This document shows, piece after piece, positions 17,679 through 28,223 of a DNA stretch of 64,000 nucleotides. Below the pieces are notes generated by a model. It saw only the letters and a list, made by a program, of their open reading frames with translations. It was not told the origin of the DNA and did no database searches. Made by a program: the position numbers and the translations under genes. The stretch's first letter is position 1. Each line of letters begins with the position of its first letter. This DNA is from Stentor roeselii (taxonomy: Eukaryota; Ciliophora; Heterotrichea; Heterotrichida; Stentoridae): positions 124,001-188,000 of the forward strand of contig RSEH01000006.1 of NCBI GenBank assembly GCA_006503475.1. The letters are read 5' to 3'.

Positions 17679-19580
17679 TCACTTAATTACCATAAAGTTA
17701 ATATCTTCATCAGAACTAGCAATTTCTACTTGTTTCCCCCCAAGATCTTCAAAAACCTCATCATCCTTTTCCCTGATACTAGTAAAGCTTTCCCCTTCAT
17801 CAATCCAGTGTTTAAGTTTCCCCATTTCCCAAACCCCTTTCCTCCTAACACCTTCTTTATTAACGATTTCCCCTTCACCCTCTTCCTTAAACTGAACAAT
17901 TTTCCCTTCAAAATACGTGAAATCAGTATACTTAAGCAACCCAACTCCCACATTTCCGTTAAACTCTCCAACAAATTCCCTGCCATCATGAAATTTGACG
18001 ACTCCATATCCAAAAATTTCTCCAGCTTTAAACTTTCCCTCATATTTCCAGTCCTTAGTAACAAGAGTTCCTTTTCCATTTCTTTTTCTATCAATAAATC
18101 CTCCTTCATAACTTTCTCCATTCTTCAAAATTTCAATTCCAGATCCAATCACATCAAAATTCAAAAAGTTTCCCTGAATGACTCTTCCGTCATTAAAATG
18201 AAAAATTCCAGACCCTGCAGGAATATCGTCTTTCCAACTGCCTTCAAACCAGTCAAGACATGCGAAGATCATCCTTCCTTTTCCTTTCCTTTGAAGCATT
18301 TGGAAGCCTCCTTGATAGACATTTCCATTCGGGTAGAAAATGTTGCAAAAGCCTTCAGGTCTCTTATCTTTAAGCCTTCCAAAGAAAATGCTTGAGTCGC
18401 TGAGCATGAAAAGTTTAGAATCATCAGGAAGATTTTCCATGTAAGGAAGAGTTGAAATGAAAGAAATCACTTCAGCGTCCTTGTAAGATTCAACTAGTTC
18501 TGTTAAATCTTCTGACTCCTCTGATTCACTTTCAACGAGAGGAAACTGCTCAATTCCTGTAGTCCTTGGCGAGGCGAGAGGTGAGAGAAGAGCAGAAGTG
18601 GCTTGAGAGAATTCTGAAAAGTCAAGAATTGTTTTATTTTCCGGTAGTGTTTGGAAGTAGTCGTTAAGAAAAGGCAGGACGTCGATGACTGGAGAGACGA
18701 TGATGTTATCAGAACGGAAGATATGCTGACGTTTTTGAATCTTTTTGAAGTACTTTTGTTTTTTCCTCTCATTCAAACCACTGTACCACCCTGGCATCCA
18801 CAGTCCTTTTACAGTCTTTCTTCGATGGACCAGGTCCTTGCCGAGCATCTGAAGGACTCCCGAGTGGTCTAAACAGTCAAACATATAAAAAAACCCTCGT
18901 TCTTTCAAGTAGCTAAAAGCCAAAGCCCCTAACTCTCCTCCTAGTCCGTCGAAACAAGCTGCGGGTTTGAGTTTATCACAGATGTTAAAGAATTCTTTCT
19001 TGAAACCCTCTGCTGCGCAGTTAATCACGTATTTTGCACCGATTTCTATCAATTCTCGCACTTTTAACTCGTTTTTAGCGAGGTTTATGCAGGTCACGTC
19101 TTTGTGGGCGCACCATCTTACTATCATCTTTCCTAGCGTTGATGAAGATAAAGTGTTTATCACGCAGGTGAACTTCTTTCGCTTTATTATTTTTCCTATC
19201 ATTATCATTGTCAGAGGCATCAACATCATTGTTGAACCCTTGATGAAACCGAATTCTTCGTTTATTATGCAACAGTCACTTGACTCGCAGAGAACGTACT
19301 CGGCCCAGGCACCGGAATTTGAAGAGTTTTTGAAAAAACAGACGTTTTTACCTTTTAACTTCTGGGTTTTGAAACCTGAACCTGCTTTTACTACTGTTCC
19401 TGCACCTTCAAAACCAGGGGTGCCGGAAAAAATTCCAAATGTGCCTCGAAATTTGTGAATATCAAGTTTATGAATTGGTGAGCAGATAGTTTTAATAAGT
19501 ACTTGCCCTTCAGCAGGCACTGGAAGTGGCACTGTATCAATCAAACATTCTTGAGTTTGAGTCACGATGATGGCTTTCAT
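17679..19580 (-). CDS. MDR-family dehydrogenase fused to MORN repeats
   Basis: The 633-residue product has an N-terminal medium-chain dehydrogenase/quinone-oxidoreductase module (about 1-310). It starts MKAIIVTQTQECLIDTVPLPVPAEGQ in family style, with TPGFEGAGTVVKAGSG and a Rossmann region near 140-250 (NTLSSSTLGKMIVRW). A Ser/acidic linker follows, then about seven MORN repeats at 400-595 (YEGGFIDRKRNGKGTL, FVGEFNGNVGVGLLKY). No catalytic zinc ligands are evident, as in quinone reductases and enoyl reductases of this superfamily. MORN repeats often bind membranes or phospholipids and organise cortical structures. The fusion suggests a membrane- or cortex-localised NAD(P)H enzyme; substrate unknown. 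Confidence 0.85.
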   Translation of the reverse strand: MKAIIVTQTQECLIDTVPLPVPAEGQVLIKTICSPIHKLDIHKFRGTFGIFSGTPGFEGAGTVVKAGSGFKTQKLKGKNVCFFKNSSNSGAWAEYVLCESSDCCIINEEFGFIKGSTMMLMPLTMIMIGKIIKRKKFTCVINTLSSSTLGKMIVRWCAHKDVTCINLAKNELKVRELIEIGAKYVINCAAEGFKKEFFNICDKLKPAACFDGLGGELGALAFSYLKERGFFYMFDCLDHSGVLQMLGKDLVHRRKTVKGLWMPGWYSGLNERKKQKYFKKIQKRQHIFRSDNIIVSPVIDVLPFLNDYFQTLPENKTILDFSEFSQATSALLSPLASPRTTGIEQFPLVESESEESEDLTELVESYKDAEVISFISTLPYMENLPDDSKLFMLSDSSIFFGRLKDKRPEGFCNIFYPNGNVYQGGFQMLQRKGKGRMIFACLDWFEGSWKDDIPAGSGIFHFNDGRVIQGNFLNFDVIGSGIEILKNGESYEGGFIDRKRNGKGTLVTKDWKYEGKFKAGEIFGYGVVKFHDGREFVGEFNGNVGVGLLKYTDFTYFEGKIVQFKEEGEGEIVNKEGVRRKGVWEMGKLKHWIDEGESFTSIREKDDEVFEDLGGKQVEIASSDEDINFMVIK

Positions 19581-19633
19581 TAATAGTATAAGGAAAGTTA
19601 TATGAATTGGTTAATCAATAATTTATCTACTTA

Positions 19634-20566
19634 TTAAAACACTTGGCACTTTTTCTTATCAGGCATTTCCCCTCTTCGAGATCGTACTCCAGTGTTCTCC
19701 ACCCTACTAGACCTCATAAGTTCAAGCTGCCTTCTAGCAATCCTAAGTTCTTCCTGCAGTTCCTTAATCCGATTTTTTTCTAATTCAATACTTTCATTAC
19801 TATCCAAGTCATTAGCAGATTCCCCAACCGATCTAAAATCATTTCCTTCCGACCTTTCCTTAACAAGTTGAACCTTAAGCATTTCAAGACAATCAACAAG
19901 TTGCTGAGTATAATTAATATGTTCAGTTTCCATTTCCTTAAGTTTCGCTTTAAGTTCCTGATTTTCCTGATACAATTCCAGACATTCAGGCGGAATTGTA
20001 TTAGAATTTCTTTTATTTTCAGCAGATTCAGCTTTGACCCTACAAAGTTCCTGACTAAGACTTTCAATGATATCTTCCTTATCAAGAATAATTTTATCCA
20101 TTTCCTCATTTTCCAGGTTTAAAGTTTTGATTCCGATTGTGATTTCTTTGATTTTCAGCACATTTTGGTCAACTTCAATCTGAAGGGTGTCGATGATCGT
20201 TTGTTTCTCTTCAATGCTTTCAAGGTCGTCGTTGAGTTTCTTTAAACGCTTCACGTTTCCGTTGATTTCTTCTTGCAATTTCGATACTTTTGATGATAAC
20301 TCGTGGTTCGTCATCGCTTCTAATTGAAGCTGCTGGACTGCTGGAGAGGGAAGATATGAGAGGAACTTGTAACATTTGCTGCAGTAACGATAACAGCTCG
20401 AATCTGGAGACATTGAACATGCATCGCATGTTAACTTGGTGCATAGTATGCAGGAAAAGTGCCTTTCGCTGTTCTTTTCGTATTCGTGGTTGCAGAGTTG
20501 ACATTGCTTTTCTGATGAACTGCTTGATTTTGTTGGGGATGTGGGAGATGCTCGACGGGAGTCCAT
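19634..20566 (-). CDS. Zinc-finger, coiled-coil protein with C-terminal CaaX box
   Basis: The 310-residue product has a Ser-rich start, then a FYVE/RING-like cysteine cluster at about 20-68 (CQLCNHEYEK, CILCTKLTCDAC, YCSKCYKF). A long coiled coil runs from about 80 to 290. The last four residues are CQVF, a CaaX prenylation motif whose terminal Phe is accepted by farnesyl or geranylgeranyl transferase. It is therefore probably an anchored, dimeric adaptor on a membrane. The ligand of the zinc finger cannot be read; the basic RHHCR patch of true FYVE domains is missing. Confidence 0.75.
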   Translation of the reverse strand: MDSRRASPTSPTKSSSSSEKQCQLCNHEYEKNSERHFSCILCTKLTCDACSMSPDSSCYRYCSKCYKFLSYLPSPAVQQLQLEAMTNHELSSKVSKLQEEINGNVKRLKKLNDDLESIEEKQTIIDTLQIEVDQNVLKIKEITIGIKTLNLENEEMDKIILDKEDIIESLSQELCRVKAESAENKRNSNTIPPECLELYQENQELKAKLKEMETEHINYTQQLVDCLEMLKVQLVKERSEGNDFRSVGESANDLDSNESIELEKNRIKELQEELRIARRQLELMRSSRVENTGVRSRRGEMPDKKKCQVF

Positions 20567-21385
20567 TTTGGTTAGAGGATTATTTTGGGTTAAAGGTGGA
20601 TTGGAATTGGATGAGGTGGGTTGGAGTTTTGATTGGTTTTAGAAGATTTTTGAAGGGTTTGTTTGTTTTAGGGTTTTAGTATTGGGTGGGGTAGATAGCT
20701 GTGTGATTTTGATTTAATGTTGGAAAATTCACTAAGTTTGTCATAGTTTTAATCGAAGAAATGAACTTTAATATAATGATTTAAATACTTGATCTGTGAA
20801 GGGTTAAAGAAGAATTCGAATTTTTATTCAATATGTTTAAATAATATTTTTTTAGATACTTTCGATACAATTATAAGTATTTATATCCTGGTGCATAAAA
20901 ACATGTCTGATATTTACACATTTCGTATTTTTCTTACTTAACTTCTTATAAACTCTGCTATCTATTCATGAAAGAATTGTAGAACTGACTAGTAAAACTA
21001 ATTTTGCCACGATAAATTCATTCTGATTGCCAAATACAAAATTTTTCTTTAAATGTTAAATGATAAGAGTATCATTAAAATATAGATCCTTTTCCGCATA
21101 AAATTCCTTTATTCTTTAAATTTCCACGTAAAGGAACTTAAAGTCAAATTTTGTATTCAAATATTCAATGATTCTATAAAAAGAAGTTATAATATATAAT
21201 TTATATAAAATTGTATTAAACCCAAAAATCACTGCAAATTTAAACTCTTAATACATTTAACTAAATTCAAACATTTCTTACAAGGTCGTCCATAACCCAA
21301 TTAATTTATTGGAGTAAATTCCATTAATCTAAATAATTTCCACTTATACCAAATTATAATCTCATTCTTTAAAATCTTAAAATTA
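20567..21385. other. AT-rich intergenic region
   Basis: About 820 bp very rich in A and T. The first 110 bp just upstream of the zinc-finger gene is G/T-rich on the plus strand. No open frame, RNA gene or repeat family was recognised. Confidence 0.6.
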
Positions 21386-21601
21386 TTAAAACTGGCTAAA
21401 ATTGTCAAGTCTTCTTTGTCGAAGACTGTTCAATTCTAAATAAAGGGTCGGAACACTTGAAATTTTACTAAAAAAAAATTCTGTTTGTTGAATCGAGATA
21501 TTTTTATTTGGTCTTCCTTTAACCAGAAAGTCAAATTCTCTCAAATCGATTTGTTTTCTATCGCATCTTGGTTTTTCTGGTCTAAACATGCAAGATCCCA
21601 T
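21386..21601 (-). CDS. Tiny MGSC lipid-anchored protein, copy 1
   Basis: The 71-residue product starts MGSCMFRPEK, a myristoylation plus palmitoylation signal. It shares a core with the product at 22258-22452: here IDLREFDFLVKGRPNK, there IDLGELDYLVHGRPKK. Conservation of the N-terminal lipid signal and the D-L-x-E-x-D-x-L-V-x-G-R-P-x-K core in otherwise sparse AT-rich DNA argues that both are real genes. The family is not recognised; a small membrane-bound regulator or adaptor is inferred. Confidence 0.6.
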   Translation of the reverse strand: MGSCMFRPEKPRCDRKQIDLREFDFLVKGRPNKNISIQQTEFFFSKISSVPTLYLELNSLRQRRLDNFSQF

Positions 21602-22257
21602 ATCTGATGTATTATAAATGAACCATGATTAAATGTGAAAATATGAAAGTCTTGTTTTAGTCGAAGATGAAAAGAGATAATCATTTACTTTACTTTAAAT
21701 TATTTTCTGCTAATTTAAGAATTTGGTTGTAGAGTTAGAGAAACTCATGTGGATTTATTTTTTCAAGAATTGTGATTGAGTGCCATTGAGGATGAGTTTT
21801 TCTGAAAATGATGAATGATTGATTTTTTACTTAAAAATTTGTGAGTTTAACGAGTTAGTTATTAGATAAATTTTTGAATATTCAAATATAAGCTCTTATC
21901 TATAGTTTTCCATTAGGAATTTAACTTATTCACCTTATTCTATATTCATTTAGCGAAATGCGAATGATTATTATTTTTTGTACACTTTGATTATTATTCT
22001 TACCCCTATGCGAAATTTTTGATTAGAAATCTTAGATAAATGAAGCAAGCATTGAACAGATTTCTGAAGAATTATTTAAATATTGGAAACATTTATGATA
22101 CAGGATTCAATATCATAACAACACCCAATACACATTCACCTAACTAAATGCGAAATTTGCAAAAAACTTAATTAAATTAAACATTTTCCATTGACATATT
22201 TAAACCTTTATGTTTTGTTTAACTTAGAATTTGTTCCAAAATATTGATTTGATTATT
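21602..22257. other. AT-rich spacer
   Basis: About 655 bp of AT-rich sequence between the two MGSC genes with no open frame or recognisable RNA. Nothing else is seen. Confidence 0.6.
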
Positions 22258-22452
22258 TTATTTACTCAAAATTATCTTATGAGGTTCTGTTTCAACCATA
22301 GCAATACCTGTTTGGCTTGATTTGAAAATATCTGTCGCTTCACTTAGCTTCTGTTTTTTCGGTCTTCCGTGAACGAGATAATCGAGTTCTCCTAGATCTA
22401 TGTAATTTTTTTTGCATTTAAGTATTCTCGACCTTGATGTACAAGAGCCCAT
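22258..22452 (-). CDS. Tiny MGSC lipid-anchored protein, copy 2
   Basis: The 64-residue product starts MGSCTSRSRILKCKK, again a dual acylation signal, and carries the shared core IDLGELDYLVHGRPKK at about residues 18-33. The C-terminal half differs from copy 1. It lies 656 bp away in the same orientation, so this looks like an old tandem duplication. The function is unknown. Confidence 0.6.
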   Translation of the reverse strand: MGSCTSRSRILKCKKNYIDLGELDYLVHGRPKKQKLSEATDIFKSSQTGIAMVETEPHKIILSK

Positions 22453-23012
22453 AACTAATATTATAAATAATCATTCGAGATGAAAAACAATCATTTTTGT
22501 TAAGTCAGAAATATGGTAATTTGAATAAATTCAAGTTTCCAAAAATTTTAAAAACGATTTTATTTTCTATCTATTATTGAATTATAGTTCAAAATTAGGT
22601 ATAAAATCATTGAATGATTTTTTTATTCTCTTCTTAAGAATTTTTTGATTATATCAAGACACATTTTTCATTGCTATGTGGAAGTCAAGTAATTGTCTGC
22701 GAATGCATCCCTTGTAATCTAATTATATGTAAAAGATTATAATTTGGAGTGCTATTTAATCTTGAAATATTTAAATTTATTATTGAACAATTATTTAGGA
22801 AATTATACTTGTTCTGAAGTCCAAAAGTATTCTGAGACATGATAGAAATTTTTACCATAATTACTTATAATTATTTTAATATAAATAGATGATATTTTGA
22901 TATGTATATCAATTTAAACTCTGAAAATCTTTTATAGAAGATCATGAAACTATTATCTATTTCCTTTAATCTTAAACAGTGCATTTACCAAATAACTTAA
23001 AAATCACTAATC
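22453..23012. other. AT-rich spacer
   Basis: About 560 bp of AT-rich DNA between the MGSC gene and the ABC transporter stop. No features were identified. Confidence 0.6.
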
Positions 23013-26000
23013 TTATTCTCTAGTCCTATGATTTTCAATAAGATTTCTTAAAAATCCACTTTCCTCCTTTCCAGTATTTTCAATCATCTGATAAAAAGCT
23101 GAAGATAGTTTATTTCCCAAATCTTTCGGACTTCCAATTTCAACACAAGTTCCTTTATCAACGACCAAAATAATATCAGATCCAATAATAGTCCTAAGCC
23201 GATGAGCAATAACAATAACAGTGCAATCATCAAAGAGACTTCTAATGCTACTCTGAATAAACTTATCAGTCTCATTATCCACATTAGCAGTAGCTTCATC
23301 CATCATGACAATTTTATTCCCTCTTAAAATAGCTCTGGCAACACAAAGCATTTGTCTCTGTCCAGCAGAGAAGCTGATTCCATTCGAGCTGATTTCCGTA
23401 TTCAAAGCAAAATCCTGTTCTAATATATACCTCTTCAGCTTTACCTTATCAAGAGCCTCCAAAATCTCCAAGTCACTACGATACTCAAAAGGGTCTAAAT
23501 TATGTCGAACAGTTCCAGAAAAAAGTACCGCTGACTGAGGAATGACTGACATTTGCCTTCTTAACTGATGAAGTCCTGCTTTCAAATAATCCACCCCATC
23601 AATTTTAATGGTTCCACATTCAGGAGAGGTCAACCTGAAGAGAACCTGCAAAATAGAAGACTTGCCAGAGCCGGTCCTTCCAACAATCCCGACTTTTGAC
23701 TTGGGAGGAATTTCGAAAGTGAGATTATTCAAAACCCGATCAAGCTCCGGACGATATCTCATTGAAACCTCTTGAAATTCTATTTTTCCTTCAGTTATGC
23801 GAAACTCAGAAGGCTCTTCCATGATTCCTTCAGGCATCAAGTCAGAGAATTCATGAAGTCTCTGAGTTGAAGAAAGACTTGTACTGATCTCAAGGATTGC
23901 TTTAAACCAAAGAGAAGTCAGATTAAGGATCGAAATCGACGTCGATAAACTAAAAGCTGCTAAGCCAGGGTCAGTTGTTTCTTTCAGAGAAATAATTAAA
24001 ATGACGTTGATTGCTTGGATAACGATGCTCACGAATTCAAAGTAAAGTTGCACGAATCTTAGAATGATGTGAAATGTGATGTAGCTTCTTTGATGAAGAT
24101 TTGATAACTTCTTGCATTGGTCGAGGAAAAATCGCTCTAAGGATAAGCATCGGACTGTGGGTAGACCTTCGTAAACTGAAGTTATTGCTGAGAGAAGAGG
24201 ACCTCGAGAGACCAGTTCAAGTTTTCTCAGCTGGACAATCAACGGCCCTATTTTTTTAAATAAAAAGTACCAGGTGAGTGACATGATTGGAACGACTATT
24301 ACTGTGTAAGGCATCACAATGATTATAATCAATATATAACCTGCAACTGTTAGGGTGTTGTTTATTGACTCAAATATGTAATGCTGTAATGGACCGTCAA
24401 CCATACTCACATCTTTTGAAAATCGGTTCAACAGCCAACCGGTTTGGTTTTTATCGAAAAAGTTACTTGGAGCAAAACATAAACCTTTCAAGGCCTGGTT
24501 GTGAAGACCGATGTTTCCGCTGATAAATTTCAACATGAATGGAAAAGTTTTCAAAAAACTGGTAAAATATGTTAAAATCAATAAAATTCCGTAGATTTCT
24601 AGATACTTTGAATTGCCTTGATCCTGTTGTTTTGACCAGTAGGAAGGCCAGTAAATAGTGAAAAGTTGACAAGCATGAGCAATTGCCATGAACATTAAAA
24701 CCACCAAAACCATCCAAATACTTCCAAAAGCCTGAAAACTGTATTTCCAAAAAGTTTTAAATCCAGCAGTATCTTGAGTAGTATTTTCTTGCATTTTCTC
24801 CAATTTCACAGTATTTTCCCTATCAATCACTTTTTCTTGCAAGGTATTTTCCTGTTCCCGTTCAGGAAATTTGAAATTTCCTAAAATTTCTTTAACCTCC
24901 TGATTTTCCTTAATTTGTTCATAAGTTCCAAAAAAAACCTGTTCTCCATGATCAAGAACAATAGCCAAGTGAGTCTGACTTAAAAACTGAATTTGATGAG
25001 TAGCTAAAATAACAATTTTATCCTTAAGCCACCCTCTGATACACCTTTCAAATAACCTATTAGCGACTTTGCTATCAACTGCGCTTAAAGGGTCATCCAG
25101 AATATAAACATCAGCCTGTGCATAAACCGCCCGAGCAAGACTGACCCTAGCTCTTTGTCCTCCACTCAAAGTAAGTCCTTTATCACCCACAAGTGTTTCA
25201 TCTTGATGTGAAAAAAGTGCCAGGTCTTGGTCCAAGTCACAAACTGACAAGACCATCGCGTATCTTTCAGGAATCATTTCTTGCCCCATCAAAATGTTCT
25301 CCTTGATACTTCCAGAGACCAGCCAAGGGTCTTCACCTGCGAATGACTGAGAGCGACTTGAAAGATACTCTCCTGAAGTCAAAGTGATTTCATCCAAGAG
25401 ACCCATTAACAAGGAAGTCTTCCCGCAGCCGACAGGACCTACAACCATCAACAGCTGCCCGGGGTTGACTTGAATTGAAACATCTCTTATAGCATCTCGC
25501 TGAACAGTTTTCGACCTGATCAGTCCTATTTTTGAACTGTTCAAATCTTCTGAATCGTTTTTTTCTTCTTTTAACTTCCAAGAAAAACTAACGTTTTTCA
25601 ATGAGATAAATGAAGAATTGTGAGAAATGTTGGAAAATTTGTATTTTTCAGGAAGTAATAGCAACTGACTTGTTCGTTTAAGGATCCCGTTGAATGCGAA
25701 GACGATGTTTACTCCTGTGTTGGAGATGTACGTGATTCCCCAGTGTGCCTGGTGGTAAAGTGAGACCAGCATGAAAACTTTCCCGGGACTAAGGTCGTTT
25801 CCTAGGTAGACATGTATTGAAAGAGCTGCGAAAATCATCAGGTTGTTCCCTGCAGCGGAGAGCACATTCAATAAAGCTCCGTAAAAAACTGATTTTTTTA
25901 ACATTTTTATCTCATCTTCTCGAATTAAAGAGATTTTACCCAGTAGAGGAAGTTCCCAAGCGTAAAGTTTGACGATTTTGATGCCTTCGATTAGGTTTTG

Positions 26001-26780
26001 AATCATTTTTATACGTTTATCAGCGATTTTACTGGCTTTCAGCTTGATTTTAACCATGAGCTTTCCTAGTATAAAAACTACTGGAGTGTGAAGAATGCTG
26101 ATTGCAATTCCCAATAATGCTATTTTTCCAAAGAGCAACGTCAGAATAATCATAATCGCAGGGATTGTGAAAGGAATACAAAAAAAGAAAAAAGAGTAAA
26201 CTGATAATTCAAGAATTTCAAGATCAGAGCTAATCACGTTCAAAAGCTTTCCTTTTGTGTTCTGAGCATGAGATGCGCAGTAATTCAGAGAAATTAACTT
26301 TTCTGATACTAGCTGAACTATCATGTTTTTTACTTTTCCTGTCAACAGCAAAGCTCTCAGTGACCCGTTGTGTTTAAAACAACAGGAAAAAATGCAGCTA
26401 AGGATAAAAAAAAGTCCTAAAATTACTCCTTCCCACATTGGTGCTGAAGTATCTGTCAGGTAAGAAATGATCAGATAAACTTGGACTCCCTGGCTGGTCT
26501 GCAAGCCAACACCTAACAAGATTGCAAGAATCGATTTCAAGATGTCTTTGTAGATCACTTTCAACATTGGACCTAATAAACTTGCCTCTTTTTTTAATGA
26601 CTCTTTCGACCAGAGTAACTTCAGCTCTTCCAGAGGCTCTTCTACTGAATATTGTTTTGGAATGTTGAAGGAATTGCTCAGGTCTGGATTATTTTTTAAG
26701 AGATATGATAAGGGAGAAAATATCCAGGTGAAGAACAAGTCTTCTAAAAGAGATGAAGTCTCATATTTGAGTGAAGCCAT
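23013..26780 (-). CDS. ABCC-type (MRP-like) full ABC transporter
   Basis: The 1255-residue product has the TMD-NBD-TMD-NBD order of ABC subfamily C without the extra N-terminal TMD0. NBD1 has Walker A GPVGCGKTS (about 446), signature LSGGQRARVSLARA (about 540) and Walker B ILDDPLSAVD, with Asp in place of the catalytic Glu, as is normal for ABCC. NBD2 has GRTGSGKSS (about 1030), signature FSAGQRQMLCVARA (about 1140) and MMDEATANVD. NBD2 therefore carries the working catalytic Glu. Such proteins export organic anions, glutathione conjugates or drugs at the plasma membrane or vacuole; the substrate cannot be read. Start context is TCCATAAATGG. Confidence 0.93.
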   Translation of the reverse strand: MASLKYETSSLLEDLFFTWIFSPLSYLLKNNPDLSNSFNIPKQYSVEEPLEELKLLWSKESLKKEASLLGPMLKVIYKDILKSILAILLGVGLQTSQGVQVYLIISYLTDTSAPMWEGVILGLFFILSCIFSCCFKHNGSLRALLLTGKVKNMIVQLVSEKLISLNYCASHAQNTKGKLLNVISSDLEILELSVYSFFFFCIPFTIPAIMIILTLLFGKIALLGIAISILHTPVVFILGKLMVKIKLKASKIADKRIKMIQNLIEGIKIVKLYAWELPLLGKISLIREDEIKMLKKSVFYGALLNVLSAAGNNLMIFAALSIHVYLGNDLSPGKVFMLVSLYHQAHWGITYISNTGVNIVFAFNGILKRTSQLLLLPEKYKFSNISHNSSFISLKNVSFSWKLKEEKNDSEDLNSSKIGLIRSKTVQRDAIRDVSIQVNPGQLLMVVGPVGCGKTSLLMGLLDEITLTSGEYLSSRSQSFAGEDPWLVSGSIKENILMGQEMIPERYAMVLSVCDLDQDLALFSHQDETLVGDKGLTLSGGQRARVSLARAVYAQADVYILDDPLSAVDSKVANRLFERCIRGWLKDKIVILATHQIQFLSQTHLAIVLDHGEQVFFGTYEQIKENQEVKEILGNFKFPEREQENTLQEKVIDRENTVKLEKMQENTTQDTAGFKTFWKYSFQAFGSIWMVLVVLMFMAIAHACQLFTIYWPSYWSKQQDQGNSKYLEIYGILLILTYFTSFLKTFPFMLKFISGNIGLHNQALKGLCFAPSNFFDKNQTGWLLNRFSKDVSMVDGPLQHYIFESINNTLTVAGYILIIIIVMPYTVIVVPIMSLTWYFLFKKIGPLIVQLRKLELVSRGPLLSAITSVYEGLPTVRCLSLERFFLDQCKKLSNLHQRSYITFHIILRFVQLYFEFVSIVIQAINVILIISLKETTDPGLAAFSLSTSISILNLTSLWFKAILEISTSLSSTQRLHEFSDLMPEGIMEEPSEFRITEGKIEFQEVSMRYRPELDRVLNNLTFEIPPKSKVGIVGRTGSGKSSILQVLFRLTSPECGTIKIDGVDYLKAGLHQLRRQMSVIPQSAVLFSGTVRHNLDPFEYRSDLEILEALDKVKLKRYILEQDFALNTEISSNGISFSAGQRQMLCVARAILRGNKIVMMDEATANVDNETDKFIQSSIRSLFDDCTVIVIAHRLRTIIGSDIILVVDKGTCVEIGSPKDLGNKLSSAFYQMIENTGKEESGFLRNLIENHRTRE

Positions 26781-27450
26781 TTATGGACTTAAGATTTGTT
26801 TATATTTATACGTTAGGTGAATTTAATCCAGAAAATGAGTAATTATATTTGAAGAAATTTTAAGTTTTTTAGTTATTAATTGGATTAAAGATCAAATTGA
26901 TATTTAAAAGTAGAGAGGTTGGAACTTTAATGATGTTTATTCGATGGATAAATTGCTTATAAAGGTTTTTTATAATCGATAGAGGGTAATTATTCAAGAA
27001 ATTTAATGTTTTTTTACCAGGCTGTCTCAATCAAATTATAAAGTTGTTTTTTGTTGCACGATTCAATTACTTTGAATTCAACCCTAACAATCATATTCAA
27101 AGCTCAAAAATAAACCATTTCCAAAAAGTAAATTCTTAACATTAATCTAGAAAATTCCTATAAACCTCTAGAAAACATATTCAATTTTTTTTCAGCATTG
27201 TCTAAGTCAATAAAATCCTCATCATCCAACTAAAAACATTCAAAAATATCTAAACCCCTTCAAAACTGAACCCTTTTCGCTGAAATCGACATACCCGGCC
27301 ATGCCCTAACAAATAATCAATCTAAGCCCAAATGAATCTCAAAACTCGACGACTTAAATACAACTAAAAACCATCTCATCCTTCATATCCATTTGCAATC
27401 CCCTTAAAAATTGATTCCTATGAACATCCATTCGAATGGCGGCCAAATAA
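26781..27450. other. AT-rich divergent intergenic region
   Basis: About 670 bp between the divergently transcribed ABC transporter and 14-3-3 genes. The right half is A/C-rich on the plus strand. Both promoters must lie here; no individual element beyond the CAAATAAATG start context is recognised. Confidence 0.5.
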
Positions 27451-28197
27451 ATGGGAAAATTAGAAAACCTGGGTAACCTTTCCAAAGAAGAACTTCTTCT
27501 TCTATGCCGTTTATCAGAGCAGAGCGAAAGATACGATGAAATGATGGAATATGCGCGTCACTTCATCAGCAAGTGTTCATCAGAGTTCTCCGACGACGAG
27601 CGAAATATTTTATCAGTGGCATTCAAAAACGTGGTCGGCACTCGTCGAACAGCCTGGAGAGTTCTACACTCAATCGAGTCAAAAGAAGCCCGTCGTGGAA
27701 ACGAGGAGAACAAGTCCCGAGCTTCTTCTTACCGAGAAAAAGTGGAAGGCGAGCTTCGTAGTTATTGCCGGGAGATCCTTCGAATCATCGACAACGACCT
27801 ATTGACAAAGGTATCTTCAGACGAAGGTAAAGTCTTTTTCATTAAAATGAAAGGAGACTACCATCGTTACATCTGTGAGTTCGCGCAAGGTCAGTACAAA
27901 GACGAGAGTTCAAAGAGCGCTCAAGAGTTCTACCAGCAAGCCTTGACTCTTGCTGAAGGGTCACTCGACAGCACCCACCCCACCCGCATCGGCCTGGCTC
28001 TGAACTTTTCAGTCTTTAACTACGAGATCCTTGGACAGCACGCCTCCGCCATCGCAATCGCTCAGAAGGCCTTTGATGACGGAATCGCTAACTTGGAGAA
28101 CTTGACTGATGAGCAGGCTTATAAGGAGTCCACCATGATACTGCAACTCATCAGAGATAATATCTCATTGTGGAACTCAGAGGGTGAAGAGAATTAA
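27451..28197 (+). CDS. 14-3-3 protein
   Basis: The 248-residue product has the normal 14-3-3 length and signatures. These are LAKLSEQ-type LLCRLSEQSERYDEMMEYA near the start, RNILSVAFKNVVGTRR, KVFFIKMKGDYHRYICEF, THPTRIGLALNFSVFNYEI and a last helix with STMILQLIRDNISLW. The phosphopeptide-binding Lys, Arg, Arg-Tyr residues in these helices are present. The acidic tail is short. It is a cytosolic dimeric adaptor for phosphoserine proteins. Codon use is richer in C and G than its neighbours, consistent with high expression. Confidence 0.97.
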   Translation: MGKLENLGNLSKEELLLLCRLSEQSERYDEMMEYARHFISKCSSEFSDDERNILSVAFKNVVGTRRTAWRVLHSIESKEARRGNEENKSRASSYREKVEGELRSYCREILRIIDNDLLTKVSSDEGKVFFIKMKGDYHRYICEFAQGQYKDESSKSAQEFYQQALTLAEGSLDSTHPTRIGLALNFSVFNYEILGQHASAIAIAQKAFDDGIANLENLTDEQAYKESTMILQLIRDNISLWNSEGEEN

Positions 28198-28223
28198 TAG
28201 GTAGAACATTTTGGCTTAGCATT

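Noticed and set aside
20290-20679. Plus-strand frame opposite the zinc-finger gene
   Set aside because: Antisense shadow; the opposite strand carries a zinc finger, coiled coil and CaaX box.
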